Origin: DASUPK01 sp963801055
Lineage (GTDB): Bacteria > Actinomycetota > Thermoleophilia > Solirubrobacterales > 70-9
Reading direction: 5' to 3'
DNA length: 64,000 nt
Assembly (NCBI GenBank): GCA_963801055.1
Contig: CAWDDE010000003.1
Coordinates: 310,001 to 374,000, forward strand
In this document: piece by piece, positions 17,859 to 26,199 of the stretch
Layout: each line of letters opens with the position of its first letter
How positions within the stretch are numbered: position 1 is the stretch's first letter
The notes under the pieces: model-generated
Seen by the model: only the letters and a program-made list of their open reading frames with translations
Database searches by the model: none
What the model was told of the DNA's origin: nothing
Position numbers and translations under genes: made by a program

Positions 17859-18638
17859 CTAGGCCATCCCGCGATAGCGGGCGAAGAGCTCGCTCCCGGA
17901 CTCGAGCAGCCAGGCGAGCTCGACGTTATCCACCTCGGGCAGGGCGCCCTCCAGGATCCGGGGGCCCTCACCACCCGCGATCTTCGGGGCGATGGTCAGG
18001 AAGAGCTCGTCCGCCAGCCTTCCCTCACGCAGCCGGCCGTGCAGGGTCGGGCCTCCTTCGCAGAGGACGGAGCAGATGCCGCGCTCGTTCCGCAACCAGT
18101 CGAGCGCGCGATCGAGCTCGACACCGTCGGGATGCCGCACGACTGTCACCGGCGTCGCGGTCTCCGGCGGCTCGCGATCGGACGCAGTGAAGATGACGAC
18201 ACGGCCTCCCCCGTCGGTGAAGAGGGGAGCGTCCCAGGGCAGTTCGAAGCGGTTGGAGATGATCACGCCGAGCGGGTCATGGGGGAGGCCGGTCCGCTCG
18301 CGGTAGGCGCGTAGGTGAGGGTTCGAGACTATCCGCCCGTAGCGCTCGGCGCGCATCGTCCCCGCGCCGATCATCACTGCGTCGACGCGGGTGCGGAGGC
18401 GCTGCAGCATCTCCATATCCGTCTCGCTGCCGATCGGGCCCGACCGACCGTCGATCGTGGCCCGCCCGTCGAGCGTGGAGACGAAGTTGAGGATCAAGTA
18501 GGGGCGGTCCGGCAGCGCCAGCGGCTTCAGGTCGAGCCCGGCGAGCTGCTCGGCGACGGTGGTCTCGGCGAGATCGGGCAGCAGCCGACGGACCGGGTGC
18601 GTCTCGCCGGGGATCCGGGAGCGGGGCGGCTCCACCAT
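17859..18638 (-). CDS. RibD C-terminal/pyrimidine-reductase-family protein
   Basis: A 259-residue dihydrofolate-reductase-fold protein. NFVSTLDGRATIDGRSGPIG, DAVMIGAGTMRAERYGR and CEGGPTLHGRLREGRLADEL are the RibD reductase blocks for NADPH and ribitylaminopyrimidine binding. It is free-standing, without the deaminase domain, like many actinobacterial pyrimidine reductases; riboflavin or deazaflavin metabolism is possible. The ATG at 18638 lies next to a degenerate copy of the 45-bp repeat, which therefore occupies its 5' region. Confidence 0.85.
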   Translation of the reverse strand: MVEPPRSRIPGETHPVRRLLPDLAETTVAEQLAGLDLKPLALPDRPYLILNFVSTLDGRATIDGRSGPIGSETDMEMLQRLRTRVDAVMIGAGTMRAERYGRIVSNPHLRAYRERTGLPHDPLGVIISNRFELPWDAPLFTDGGGRVVIFTASDREPPETATPVTVVRHPDGVELDRALDWLRNERGICSVLCEGGPTLHGRLREGRLADELFLTIAPKIAGGEGPRILEGALPEVDNVELAWLLESGSELFARYRGMA

Positions 18639-18695
18639 CAAACGGGTTGCTCCTCACCCATCAAATGGGTTGCGCCTGGCGGCGCACCCTCGCAT
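18639..18695 (-). repeat. 45-bp coding repeat, degenerate copy D
   Basis: Read on the minus strand it begins TATGCGAGGGTGCGCCGCC and ends GAGGAGCAACCCGTTTGATG, matching both ends of the 45-bp repeat at 44195-44239 and 62145-62189. The middle is rearranged and contains a second ACCCATTTGATGGGT unit, so the copy is 57 bp. It fills most of the gap between the RibD-like start (18638) and the RpiB-like stop (18709). Confidence 0.55.
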
Positions 18696-18708
18696 AGAGC
18701 CCATCCGC

Positions 18709-19155
18709 TCACTCGCCGCCCTCGATCTCCGCGATGTGCTCGACGTTGGCGGCGTCCTCCGCGTCGCCGCTCGCCTCCCCGCCGAACCAAGCGTCAAGGA
18801 TCTCCGCAAGCTCCGCGCCGGAGGTTGCCCGCAGGCTGAGCGCCAGGGCGTTGGCGTCGTTCCACTTGCGTGCCCCGTCGGCGGTCTGTGCGTCGAGGCA
18901 CAGGGCGGCCCGCACTCCATCCACCTTGTTGGCGGCAATCGAGGCGCCCGTCCCGGTCCAGCAGCAGACAATCGCCTGCTCGGCGCGGCCCTCGGCGACG
19001 TCGAGGGCAGCGGCCTCGCTGGCCCAGGCCCAGGCGTCGCGCTCACCCTCGGCCAAGGCGCCGTGCGGGATCGGCTCGTGACCGCGCTTGCGCAGCTCCT
19101 CGAGAATCGTCTCGGCGACGCCCACGCGCTCGTCGGCGGCGACAGCGATCTTCAT
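18709..19155 (-). CDS. RpiB/LacAB-family sugar-phosphate isomerase
   Basis: A 148-residue protein with the RpiB fold: KIAVAADERVGVAETILEEL at the start, CCWTGTGASIAANKVDGVRAAL in place of the family CGTGIGxSIAANK motif, and NDANALALSLR near the end. In RpiB the Cys of this motif is the catalytic base; here the Cys is kept but the next Gly is Trp. Ribose-5-phosphate isomerisation or a related aldose/ketose interconversion is likely. It is 8 bases downstream of the sulfotransferase stop on the same strand. An acidic tail (EASGDAEDAANVEHIAEIEG) extends past the core. Confidence 0.8.
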   Translation of the reverse strand: MKIAVAADERVGVAETILEELRKRGHEPIPHGALAEGERDAWAWASEAAALDVAEGRAEQAIVCCWTGTGASIAANKVDGVRAALCLDAQTADGARKWNDANALALSLRATSGAELAEILDAWFGGEASGDAEDAANVEHIAEIEGGE

Positions 19156-19163
19156 GAACCGGA

Positions 19164-20129
19164 TTAGTACTGCTTCCAGCCGGCGAATTCGCGGCCGGCG
19201 AACTCCTGCAGGGCCGCGACGTCCTCGCTGAACTGCGCGGTCAGTGAGTCGCGCACCGGGTCGGGCAGCTCCGGCTTCGTCGCCGACGGCGCCTGCGGGT
19301 CGTGGACGACCTTCTCGACCACCCAGCGCAGGCGCTCGGGGAAGCGGTCGAAGTTGCGGTCGAATGCGCGGAAGCCGGGCAGCTTGATCAGCCTCTCCAT
19401 GAACTGGTAGCGATCGGACTCCTTGGCCGATGATTTCTCCCACTCCCGCTCGAACTGCTCCGACGTGAAGTCCGGATCGACGCCGGCGAAGGCGAACGCC
19501 TTGCGCATGGTCGCGTCGCGATCTGTTTGGAGCTCCTCCTGGGTGATCACCGCGATCTGGGAGCGGTCGAAGCGCTCGAGGAAGGGCTGGAGCTGCATCC
19601 AGTACCGGGAACGGGTCACGTAGGTCTGGTCGGCGCGCGCCAGCGCTTCCTCCATCGGCCGCGTCTCGTAGCCCGCGCCGACCGCGTGGCACCAATGCGA
19701 CAGGATGCGTGAGATCGGGTCGCGGACCATGTAGATCAGCTTGGCGTCGGGGACGTGGGCATGAATGCGCTCGGGCACGCTCTTGAAGTGGGGGAGATTC
19801 GTGTAGTGAGGGGAGGACTCGCCGCGGACCGCGAAGCGTTCGTCGAAGCGGCCGCGATACCAGTCCAGCCCGAGGTCCCAGTTGAGCTCCTCGACGAAGA
19901 AGTTGAGCTCCTTGGGCTTGGACATGTTGATCTCGGGATGAAGCCCGAAGTAGTGGTGAATGCTCGTCGTCCCGCACTTGAGCCCGCCGATGATGATCAG
20001 GTTGGGCAGCACCGCGTGGCGGCGCCGGCGCCTGGGTACGCGCCCGCCCCGCTTGCGGTCGGCGGTGAACCGCTCACGCGCCCGCCGGCACATCGCCTCA
20101 TCGGCCGGGTCGTGCGTGGGCGGAGGCAT
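19164..20129 (-). CDS. Sulfotransferase family protein
   Basis: Transfers sulfate from PAPS. The 5'-phosphosulfate loop is IIIGGLKCGTTSIHHYF, the 3'-phosphate motif is VRDPISRILSHW, and PKELNFF and ESSPHYTN are typical of the heparan/Stf0-like bacterial group. The acceptor is unknown; a cell-surface glycan or lipid is usual. The start is uncertain: ATG at 20129 and ATG at 20093 both leave a basic lead-in before the core, while an open frame to 20264 would run through a copy of the 45-bp repeat and is unlikely to be native. Confidence 0.85.
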   Translation of the reverse strand: MPPPTHDPADEAMCRRARERFTADRKRGGRVPRRRRRHAVLPNLIIIGGLKCGTTSIHHYFGLHPEINMSKPKELNFFVEELNWDLGLDWYRGRFDERFAVRGESSPHYTNLPHFKSVPERIHAHVPDAKLIYMVRDPISRILSHWCHAVGAGYETRPMEEALARADQTYVTRSRYWMQLQPFLERFDRSQIAVITQEELQTDRDATMRKAFAFAGVDPDFTSEQFEREWEKSSAKESDRYQFMERLIKLPGFRAFDRNFDRFPERLRWVVEKVVHDPQAPSATKPELPDPVRDSLTAQFSEDVAALQEFAGREFAGWKQY

Positions 20130-20140
20130 GCTGCGGGAGG

Positions 20141-20182
20141 TGCGAGGGCGCTCCGCAGGCGAAGCCGAGGAGCGACCCGTCA
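20141..20182 (+). repeat. 45-bp coding repeat, copy C
   Basis: The bases TGCGAGGGCGCTCCGCAGGC and the following GAAGCCGAGGAGCGACCCGT differ by one base from the copy inside the AEC transporter gene (read on the minus strand). Here the element runs on the plus strand, opposite to the sulfotransferase, and lies just upstream of its probable ATG. The same peptide frame (RGRSAGEAEERPV) is open on the plus strand but no gene there is supported. Confidence 0.8.
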
Positions 20183-20278
20183 TGCGTCGAGGCTGGACGA
20201 CGGCCGCCATGAGGGCGGGCAGTGTAGCGAGACAAGTGGCCGCGACCTGATGGCGAAGCCGCATATCCTCCGCGCTCG

Positions 20279-21160
20279 ATGGACGTCTTCCGCACCCCCG
20301 ACGAGCGCTTCGATGGCCTCCCCGGCTACGACTTCGAGCCGAACTACCACGAGGTCGATGGCCTGCGGCTTCACTACGTCGACGAAAGTACTGACGGAGG
20401 CGCGCGGCCGATCGTCTGCTTCCACGGCGAGCCGACCTGGGCCTACCTCTACCGCAGGATGCTCGGGCCGCTGGTCGAGGCGGGACACAGGGTGATCTGC
20501 CCCGACTACGCGGGCTTCGGGCGCTCCGACAAGCCCACCGATCGCGGCTGGTACACGTACGACCGCCACGTCGAGCTGGTCGGCGAGCTGCTGGCGGGGC
20601 TGGACCTGAGCGATGCCGTGGTCGTCGTCCAGGACTGGGGAGGCCCGATCGGCCTGCGCTGGGCGGTCGAGAACGCCGACCGCGTCGGCGCGCTCGTGAT
20701 TCTCAACACGGGCATCTTCACCGGCCGGGTCTCGAAGGGCTTCCTGGCGTGGCGGGAGTTCGCCGAGAAGAACCCGGACCTGCCGGTCGGCTTCGTGATC
20801 CAGGGTGCCACCACCAGCGACCTACCCGATGACGTGGTCGCCGGCTACGACGCCCCGTTCCCCACCCCGGAATCGAAGGCCGGCGCTGCGCAGTTTCCCC
20901 TGCTCGTCCCGACGGAGGAGGAGGCGACCGGCGCCGCGGAGATGCGAGAGGTCGTCGAGGGCCTCCGCGGCTGGGAGAAGCCGGCGCTGGTCGCCTTCTC
21001 CGATAGCGATCCCGTCTTCCCGTTCCCGCGCGCAGGCGAGCGGTTCATCGAGTGGATCCCCACCGTCACGGAGCAGGTGAGGATCGAGGGTGCGGCGCAC
21101 TTCCTGCAGGAGGATCGCGGCGAGCAGATCGCCGGCGAGATCCTTCACTTCCTGGCTTGA
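20279..21160 (+). CDS. Haloalkane dehalogenase (HLD-I type)
   Basis: Hydrolytic removal of halide from haloalkanes; cytosolic. The 293 residues carry HGEPTW (oxyanion hole), VVVQDWGGPIGL with nucleophile D119 and halide-binding W120, a second candidate halide Trp W158, D244 in SDSDPVF (the late acid of the HLD-I group) and H274 in GAAHFLQED. N-terminal DVFRTPDERFDGLPGYDFEP is characteristic of the DhlA/DhmA family. It heads a run of four overlapping plus-strand genes (DUF2804, YihY, flippase-like). Confidence 0.9.
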   Translation: MDVFRTPDERFDGLPGYDFEPNYHEVDGLRLHYVDESTDGGARPIVCFHGEPTWAYLYRRMLGPLVEAGHRVICPDYAGFGRSDKPTDRGWYTYDRHVELVGELLAGLDLSDAVVVVQDWGGPIGLRWAVENADRVGALVILNTGIFTGRVSKGFLAWREFAEKNPDLPVGFVIQGATTSDLPDDVVAGYDAPFPTPESKAGAAQFPLLVPTEEEATGAAEMREVVEGLRGWEKPALVAFSDSDPVFPFPRAGERFIEWIPTVTEQVRIEGAAHFLQEDRGEQIAGEILHFLA

Positions 21161-22029
21161 AGACCGGGCAGATCCAGGAGGAGGTCGCGCGCTTGCCCTG
21201 GCGCGGCAGAGCTGAGGATCGGCCGCCGCTTCCGGTGCCTCCAGAGCCGATGCCCCTGCTGCTGGGGCGCCGATTTCGCAAGCGCTGGCGCTGGGTCGGG
21301 GCATTCGCCGACAACCTGATCGCCTTCGCCGCGATCGCCCAGGTCGGCCCCGCGTCGATGACCTTCTGGGGAATCTGGGACCGCGAGCGGCGACGCCTCT
21401 GGGAGCGCACCCGGCGCGACCTGCCGGGCCGGCGCCGGGAGGTGGCGATGTCCGGCCGCTCAGTCCACGTCCGTGCGGGAAGCATCGGGTTCGATCTCGA
21501 ATTGGATGAGGCCGCCCCTATCGAGTGCATGTGCCCGAATGGCGAGGGGGGATACTCCTGGACACGGAAGGCGGCGGGGATGCCGGTGCGGGGTGAGGTC
21601 CGGATCGGCAGGAGGACCAACACCCTCATCGGACTCGGGGTTGAGGACGACTCCGCCGGATACCACCCCCGCTACACCTCCTGGAAATGGTCGGCGGGCG
21701 TGGGCGCGGTTCGCGACGGACGGAAGATCGCTTGGAACCTCGTCACCGGGATCAACGACCCGCCCATCGCGAGCGAGCGCGCGATCTGGGTCTCGGGCAA
21801 GCCGAGCGAGCCTGGGCCGGTCGACTTCCAGGGTCTCGAATCGATCCACTTCGAGGACGAATCCCGGCTCAACTTCAGCGCGGAGACGCAGCGCACCCAT
21901 CACGAGGGCATTCCACTGCTCGCGCGGTCCGAGTACGAGGCGCCCTTCGGCAGCTTCAGTGGCTCGCTCAACGGACTGCCCGTCGATTCGGCCCTCGGCG
22001 TGATGGAGGCGCACGATGCCATCTGGTAG
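21157..22029 (+). CDS. DUF2804 family protein
   Basis: A 290-residue protein whose PLLLGRRFRKRWRWVGAF and SMTFWGIWDRERRRLWERT blocks match DUF2804. The C-terminal half is beta-rich (YSWTRKAAGMPVRGEV, NLVTGINDPP, FEDESRLNFSAETQRTHHEG) and recalls lipocalin-like or hydroxyneurosporene-synthase-related barrels. No signal peptide. Function is unknown. TTG at 21157 overlaps the stop of the dehalogenase gene, and its end overlaps the YihY start by 14 bases. Confidence 0.8.
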   Translation: MKTGQIQEEVARLPWRGRAEDRPPLPVPPEPMPLLLGRRFRKRWRWVGAFADNLIAFAAIAQVGPASMTFWGIWDRERRRLWERTRRDLPGRRREVAMSGRSVHVRAGSIGFDLELDEAAPIECMCPNGEGGYSWTRKAAGMPVRGEVRIGRRTNTLIGLGVEDDSAGYHPRYTSWKWSAGVGAVRDGRKIAWNLVTGINDPPIASERAIWVSGKPSEPGPVDFQGLESIHFEDESRLNFSAETQRTHHEGIPLLARSEYEAPFGSFSGSLNGLPVDSALGVMEAHDAIW

Positions 22030-22882
22030 GGAGCAGTGGGTCGCCGTCGCCAAGGCGATCTACGGCCGATTCGGAGAGGTGCAGGTCACCGACCGGGCCG
22101 CCGCGCTGAGCTACTACTCCATCCTTTCGCTCTTCCCGGTGCTGCTCGTGGTCGTCTCCTTGCTGGCGCTGCTCGGCGAGTACCCCGACACCTACCAGAA
22201 CATCGTCGACACGCTCCGCGAGGCGGCACCGGGCGCCGCCGTCGACGCGATCGACAGCGCTCTGCGCAATTCGCTGTCGAACCGGAGCAACGCCGGCGTC
22301 CTGCTGGTCGTCGGCCTCGCTCTCGCGCTGTACTCGGCCTCGGGAGCGATTGGGGCGGCGATGCGCTCCCTCGAAGCGATCAACCGGGCGAAGGGCGGCC
22401 GTAGCTTCTTGCCCAACCTCGGCGTCCGGATCGGCTTGACGGTTCTGCTCGCGCTCCTGGTGCTGATCGCCTTCCTCGCTGTCGTGGTTGCAGGGCCGCT
22501 GTTCGGCGCGATTGCGAACGCGGCCGGCTTTTCGGGAGTCGTCGCCGGCCTGGTCGGCTACCTGCGCTGGCCGATCGGTGCCATCGCGCTGCTCACCGCC
22601 TTCGCGATCGTCTACGCCCTGGGCCCGCGGCGTACCCCGCGCAAGGGCGACCGCTCGCTGCGCTCTGTCCTTCCCGGAGCGGCGATCGGCACCGCCCTCT
22701 GGTTCGCCGTTTCGCTGCTCTTCACCGCCTATGTCTCCCATTTCGGTTCTTATGACAAGACGTACGGCACCCTCGGCACGTTGATCTCCCTGCTGATCTG
22801 GCTCTGGCTCGGCAACCTGGCCTTCCTGCTGGGTGCTCTGTTCAACGCCGAGACCGAGCGGATCAGGGGCGAGGGTCCATGA
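22016..22882 (+). CDS. YihY/BrkB-family inner membrane protein
   Basis: A 288-residue protein with six hydrophobic helices and the family blocks DRAAALSYYSILSLFPVLLV, then FGSYDKTYGTLGTLISLLIWLWLGNLAFLLGALFNAE at the C-terminus. The family was once called ribonuclease BN in error; its true role is unknown and may concern envelope transport. It is embedded in an operon with the dehalogenase upstream and the flippase-like gene downstream (GTCCATGAGG overlap at 22879). Confidence 0.88.
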   Translation: MPSGREQWVAVAKAIYGRFGEVQVTDRAAALSYYSILSLFPVLLVVVSLLALLGEYPDTYQNIVDTLREAAPGAAVDAIDSALRNSLSNRSNAGVLLVVGLALALYSASGAIGAAMRSLEAINRAKGGRSFLPNLGVRIGLTVLLALLVLIAFLAVVVAGPLFGAIANAAGFSGVVAGLVGYLRWPIGAIALLTAFAIVYALGPRRTPRKGDRSLRSVLPGAAIGTALWFAVSLLFTAYVSHFGSYDKTYGTLGTLISLLIWLWLGNLAFLLGALFNAETERIRGEGP

Positions 22883-23856
22883 GGCTCCCGCTCGGCGTAG
22901 ATCTCGGCACCAGCCTCGACAGCTTCCGGCACGGCGCCGAGGAGTTCTTCCACCGGCTGGCCGACATCGGGTGGCCGTCAATGGTGATCGCGCTCGTCTT
23001 CTACCTCGCGCACCTGCTCGCGCGCAGCCGCGCTTGGCAGAACACCCTCCGCGCGGCGTACCCCGATCGCTCCGTGCCTTATTGGCGGATTGCCGCCGCC
23101 TACCTGGTGGGGGCAGGGATGAACAGCATCGTCCCCGCCCGCGTCGGCGACGCGGTCAAGATCTTTCTCGCCAAGCGCTCGATCCGGCGCTCGACGTACA
23201 CGGCAGTGGTCTCCTCCTTCTTCGTCGGGTCGGTCTTCGACACCTCCGCCGGAATCCTCGTCCTCGTTTACGCCCTCACTCAGGGGCTGCTGCCGAAGCC
23301 GCCCGAGCTGCCCGACCTGCCCGCTTTCGACATCGCTTTCTGGGCGCAGCACCCGAGCCTGCTGATGTTCACCCTGACCGCCCTCGGGATCGCGACCGTG
23401 ATCGCCTTCGCGCTGCTCGCCCGGCGGGTGGAGCAGTTCTGGGACCGCGTCAAGCAGGGCGCGATCGTGCTGGCGACCCCGCGGCTCTATCTGCGCACCG
23501 TGGCCTCATGGCAGGGGGCGGGGTGGGTGCTGCGCTTCTTCTCATATTGGTTCTTTCTGGAGGCCTTCCACATCGGCGGCTCCTTCCAGAATGTGCTGCT
23601 GGTGATGAGCGTCCAGACCGTCTCGACGCTGCTGCCGCTGACGCCCGGCGGCGCGGGCGCCCAGCAGGCATTGCTGGTCGCGACACTGGTCGGGCCGGGC
23701 CCGATCGCGGTACTCACCTATTCGGTGGGCCAGCAGATCGCGATCGCCGCCTGGACGGTCGTTCTCGGAGCCCTCGCGCTGATCTTCGTCTTTCGCACCA
23801 CCGACTGGCGCCGCCTGATCCGCAGCGCGAGCCGCGAGGCCGAACAACATGCTTAG
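22879..23856 (+). CDS. Flippase-like/LPG-synthase transmembrane-domain protein
   Basis: A 325-residue membrane protein of the UPF0104 (AglD/MprF N-domain) family, with about eight helices. RVGDAVKIFLAKRSIRRSTYTAVVSSFFVGSVFDT and TLLPLTPGGAGAQQALLVATL are the conserved cytosolic and re-entrant segments. It is free-standing, without an aminoacyl-transferase domain, so lipid flipping is the likely activity. Last gene of the dehalogenase-DUF2804-YihY run. Confidence 0.85.
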   Translation: MRLPLGVDLGTSLDSFRHGAEEFFHRLADIGWPSMVIALVFYLAHLLARSRAWQNTLRAAYPDRSVPYWRIAAAYLVGAGMNSIVPARVGDAVKIFLAKRSIRRSTYTAVVSSFFVGSVFDTSAGILVLVYALTQGLLPKPPELPDLPAFDIAFWAQHPSLLMFTLTALGIATVIAFALLARRVEQFWDRVKQGAIVLATPRLYLRTVASWQGAGWVLRFFSYWFFLEAFHIGGSFQNVLLVMSVQTVSTLLPLTPGGAGAQQALLVATLVGPGPIAVLTYSVGQQIAIAAWTVVLGALALIFVFRTTDWRRLIRSASREAEQHA

Positions 23857-23877
23857 GTCGCCGGCCGCGACGGAAGG

Positions 23878-23945
23878 GACCACCGCCAGGGAGGTTCCTC
23901 GGCCGGCGGGAACAGGTAGTGGTCCCGACCAGGGAGTGTCTCTAA
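23878..23945 (-). repeat. 68-bp duplicate of the TadE-like gene tail
   Basis: These 68 bases match 35156-35223, the 3' part of the TadE-like gene, with only three mismatches. On the minus strand they still encode LETLPGRDHYLFPPAEEPPW, but no open frame extends on either side. It is a gene fragment or recombination scar. Just beyond it (23946-24018) the plus strand reads KLVFAIPADANLSLGDPVG and ends KKFNACLNG-stop, which also looks like a lone protein tail. Confidence 0.75.
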
Positions 23946-24140
23946 ACTCGTTTTTGCCATTCCCGCCGATGCGAATCTGAGCCTTGGGGATCCGGTCGGT
24001 AAGAAGTTCAACGCCTGTCTGAACGGATGAAGCGCCGCATGTATTCGGCAGGCTGCTGTAGCTAGCGGACGTCCGTCCTAGTCTGTTCTCATTTCGTTCT
24101 CACGCCGGTAGCCGCCCTTCGTCCAACGCGACTGCTTAGA

Positions 24141-25178
24141 GTGGAACTGTTGGCGCGTACGCGGGTGGGCATCACACTGGTCGTGTGTTTCGCCCTCGTT
24201 GGGTGTGGCGGCGGATCGGACAGGGATTCAGCCGACCAGGCAGCGATCGCGCAGGGCAGCGCGGTTGCGAGGTGCGAGAGCGCGATGTCCGGCGCTGGCG
24301 GCTCCAATGACTGGCGGCAGCTTGCAAGTGCGGTCGGCCGATTCGGCGTCTATGGCACCGGACGTGATTTCCGAACTGCTCAGAAGACCCCCCTTACGGG
24401 ATTCCGTGGACTCCAGCAGCGGCGAGTCTCTGGGCCGATCCTGGTGACGAAGACGCCATTTGTGGTGGAGGGCAGGCAGCCGATTGAGGTAGCGATCGAC
24501 CCGATGGATCGCGTACGGGCGGGTCTCGTGGTCGCTCCATTCGATCGACCCGGCCCCTACGCGGAGATCCGGTTTGTCCCCTGTCGAGACCAGCCGCGGA
24601 CTTGGTGGCCCGGGGGCTGGGTCCTCCGCGATCAGGGTCGGGTTGCGGTGTCGATCCACGAGCAGAACGGCCCTGAATCCCAATTGGTGGTCGGCCGCAA
24701 GCTGGCGGCCGTCGGCGAGCGGTCAGAGCGGCCGGTGCGCGGCGGCCTCACCGGGACCGCATGCCAGCGGCTCGCCGAGCTCGCGGGTCAGCTGGCCGGT
24801 GCGGACGACACCGCGAACGAGGTCCTGCTCGACCTGGGGAAGCGAGCCGCTGGGATCAGTCGCGGCGGGCGGGCGTTCCTCGACCTGGCGCGCGGTGGGA
24901 CGAACCGCATCGTCGGCCGTGGATTCAGGCCCGAGTACGACGATGGGAGCACCGGGCAGGTGCGGCATTTCGTCGGCTTCGCCCGTGCGTCGATGTTCGG
25001 AGGCGTGCAGCCGACCAGATGGATCTCGGAGCACTTCCGAGACGATGCCCCCAACTCGGCCGACGGACGGCTCGGCGATCGGGGGATCGAGTTCGCCCGG
25101 GACCTGATTGCCGGACGGCTGGCCCTGTCGGGCACCGCCACCTGGATCCGGGAGCGGCTCTGCAGCCCGTCGTATTAG
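24141..25178 (+). CDS. Putative lipoprotein, 345 aa
   Basis: The N-terminus (MELLARTRVGITLVVCFALV) is a signal peptide that ends in a lipobox (ALVGC, Cys22), so the protein should be lipid-anchored outside the membrane. The rest has no motif I recognise: a beta-rich middle (VRAGLVVAPFDRPGPYAEIRF, then WWPGGWVLRD) followed by a helical C-terminal third. GTG start at 24141. No gene partner nearby; base composition is slightly less extreme than in the core genes to the left. Confidence 0.65.
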   Translation: MELLARTRVGITLVVCFALVGCGGGSDRDSADQAAIAQGSAVARCESAMSGAGGSNDWRQLASAVGRFGVYGTGRDFRTAQKTPLTGFRGLQQRRVSGPILVTKTPFVVEGRQPIEVAIDPMDRVRAGLVVAPFDRPGPYAEIRFVPCRDQPRTWWPGGWVLRDQGRVAVSIHEQNGPESQLVVGRKLAAVGERSERPVRGGLTGTACQRLAELAGQLAGADDTANEVLLDLGKRAAGISRGGRAFLDLARGGTNRIVGRGFRPEYDDGSTGQVRHFVGFARASMFGGVQPTRWISEHFRDDAPNSADGRLGDRGIEFARDLIAGRLALSGTATWIRERLCSPSY

Positions 25179-25278
25179 GCGGCCGCCACATCGCTTTGGT
25201 TCGGAAGGGGATGGCAACTACGGGTGATGCGATCGGCCGAGGCCCCAGCACCGGGTACCACGCGAGGTACCGACCTTT

Positions 25279-25545
25279 TCAGCCTGGTCGCGTGTCTCGC
25301 CCCACACGGGTCTCACCACAAGTTGTTCCCCAACCACGTCCATGCCCGTGATTCCAGGTCCGCTTTGCCTCCGCGGCGCGCTCCTCAGGGAAGCCCACCC
25401 GAAAGTGGTAGAGGAGCGCATGTTGCTCAATCACCCATGTCATGCGCCCGGTCAGTGAGGCGTCTTGCGCCCGCTCGACTGCTTGCGCGAGGGTGGCGAA
25501 GTCCTCCCGCCACTTATCGTCAAAGGCAACGCGGAACGCAGTCAT
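25279..25545 (-). CDS. Hypothetical protein, 88 aa
   Basis: The first 55 residues (MTAFRVAFDDKWREDFATLA, QAVERAQDASLTGRMTWVIE) look like a genuine small alpha/beta protein. The C-terminal third (NHGHGRGWGTTCGETRVGRD) is low-complexity and may be a frame extension into non-coding sequence, so the gene could be truncated. No known domain. It lies in the repeat-containing accessory region. Confidence 0.45.
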   Translation of the reverse strand: MTAFRVAFDDKWREDFATLAQAVERAQDASLTGRMTWVIEQHALLYHFRVGFPEERAAEAKRTWNHGHGRGWGTTCGETRVGRDTRPG

Positions 25546-25621
25546 GAGACGCTCACCTTGATGCGGGCGAACGCCCCCCGGACCGCAGCCGGCAGGCTGC
25601 CCAGATGGAGCCAGGACCGCG

Positions 25622-25741
25622 TCATTGGCCGTGCCTCAGAAACCGTGACCCGAGCGCCGGCGCCAGTCGATGGAGTTCCGCTCGCCGGTGCAGCTCGGCC
25701 GAACGGGCGTGTGCCTTCAAGTTGGTCAGGACCGATGCCAT
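25622..25741 (-). CDS. Small protein, 39 aa
   Basis: An ATG at 25741 is preceded by a strong ribosome-binding stretch (GAGGGGAGAAGAAG). The product MASVLTNLKAHARSAELHRR, then AELHRLAPALGSRFLRHGQ, is a short basic helix with a repeated AELHR unit. No family is recognised. The good ribosome site is the main evidence; it is followed by another small gene on the same strand. Confidence 0.4.
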   Translation of the reverse strand: MASVLTNLKAHARSAELHRRAELHRLAPALGSRFLRHGQ

Positions 25742-26199
25742 CTTCTTCTCCCCTCGGTTGCACTCCCATGCTGCGACCCTAGGAGGAGTTACCCCTGGAA
25801 GACCGTGAGCTTGGTCACTAGCACCTGCCGCAGGCGACGTGTGTGCGCGGACCCACACAGGTCGAGCAAATCAGTAGTCAAGGGTGGGGGCGATATCTCG
25901 GTTCCGCGAACGCACATACCGCCGGGTAGGACGCCGCGAGAAAAGTCCAAATGCGCTGAAACCGGGGAATGGGAGGCTCGGCGTGCCGGTCGGCGTGTCT
26001 CGAACTAGCGGGGTTGCAACCCGCACCGCGGGTGCTACCCGGAAGTCTGGGCACTACTGCTTTCCATGCAAACGGGGTATCCGGTTAGCTGGCTCCAGTC
26101 CGACCAAGGCCTCCACCTACCGGGTGGCCGTGTGATTCGCCCATCAAGCTAGCGCGCCCGGCTCCCCCCGGCGACCTGATAAAGCTGCCTGGCGACCGC
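25742..26199. other. Unassigned 458-bp stretch
   Basis: I see no convincing gene on either strand. It holds the first member of the hairpin repeat family (26055-26086), several short open frames without ribosome sites, and an AACCCGCACCGCGGGT inverted repeat near 26016-26031. It may be promoter and remnant sequence ahead of the hydrolase gene at 26200. Confidence 0.5.
26055..26086 (+). repeat. Hairpin repeat family, copy 1 (core deleted)
   Basis: Contains TACTGCTTTCCATGCAAA, the left half of the family as in the copy at 35079, then GGGGTATCCGGTT. The central CGCCGCTT/AAGCGGCG hairpin is missing. The GGGTATCCGGTT tail is the reverse complement of AACCGGATACCC just before copy 2 (27199-27210). 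Confidence 0.55.

Noticed and set aside
14777..20262. Recurring CGACCTGATGGCG words near 14780 and 20247
   Set aside because: Only 12-13 bases match, with different flanks; not enough to define a repeat.
20130..20264. Longer sulfotransferase start at 20264
   Set aside because: The extra 45 residues are basic low-complexity sequence that passes through the 45-bp repeat; the conserved fold begins well downstream.
25542..25769. 75-codon minus-strand frame between the two small genes
   Set aside because: It overlaps the better supported 39-residue gene in another frame and is Gly/Pro/Thr-rich without a ribosome site.
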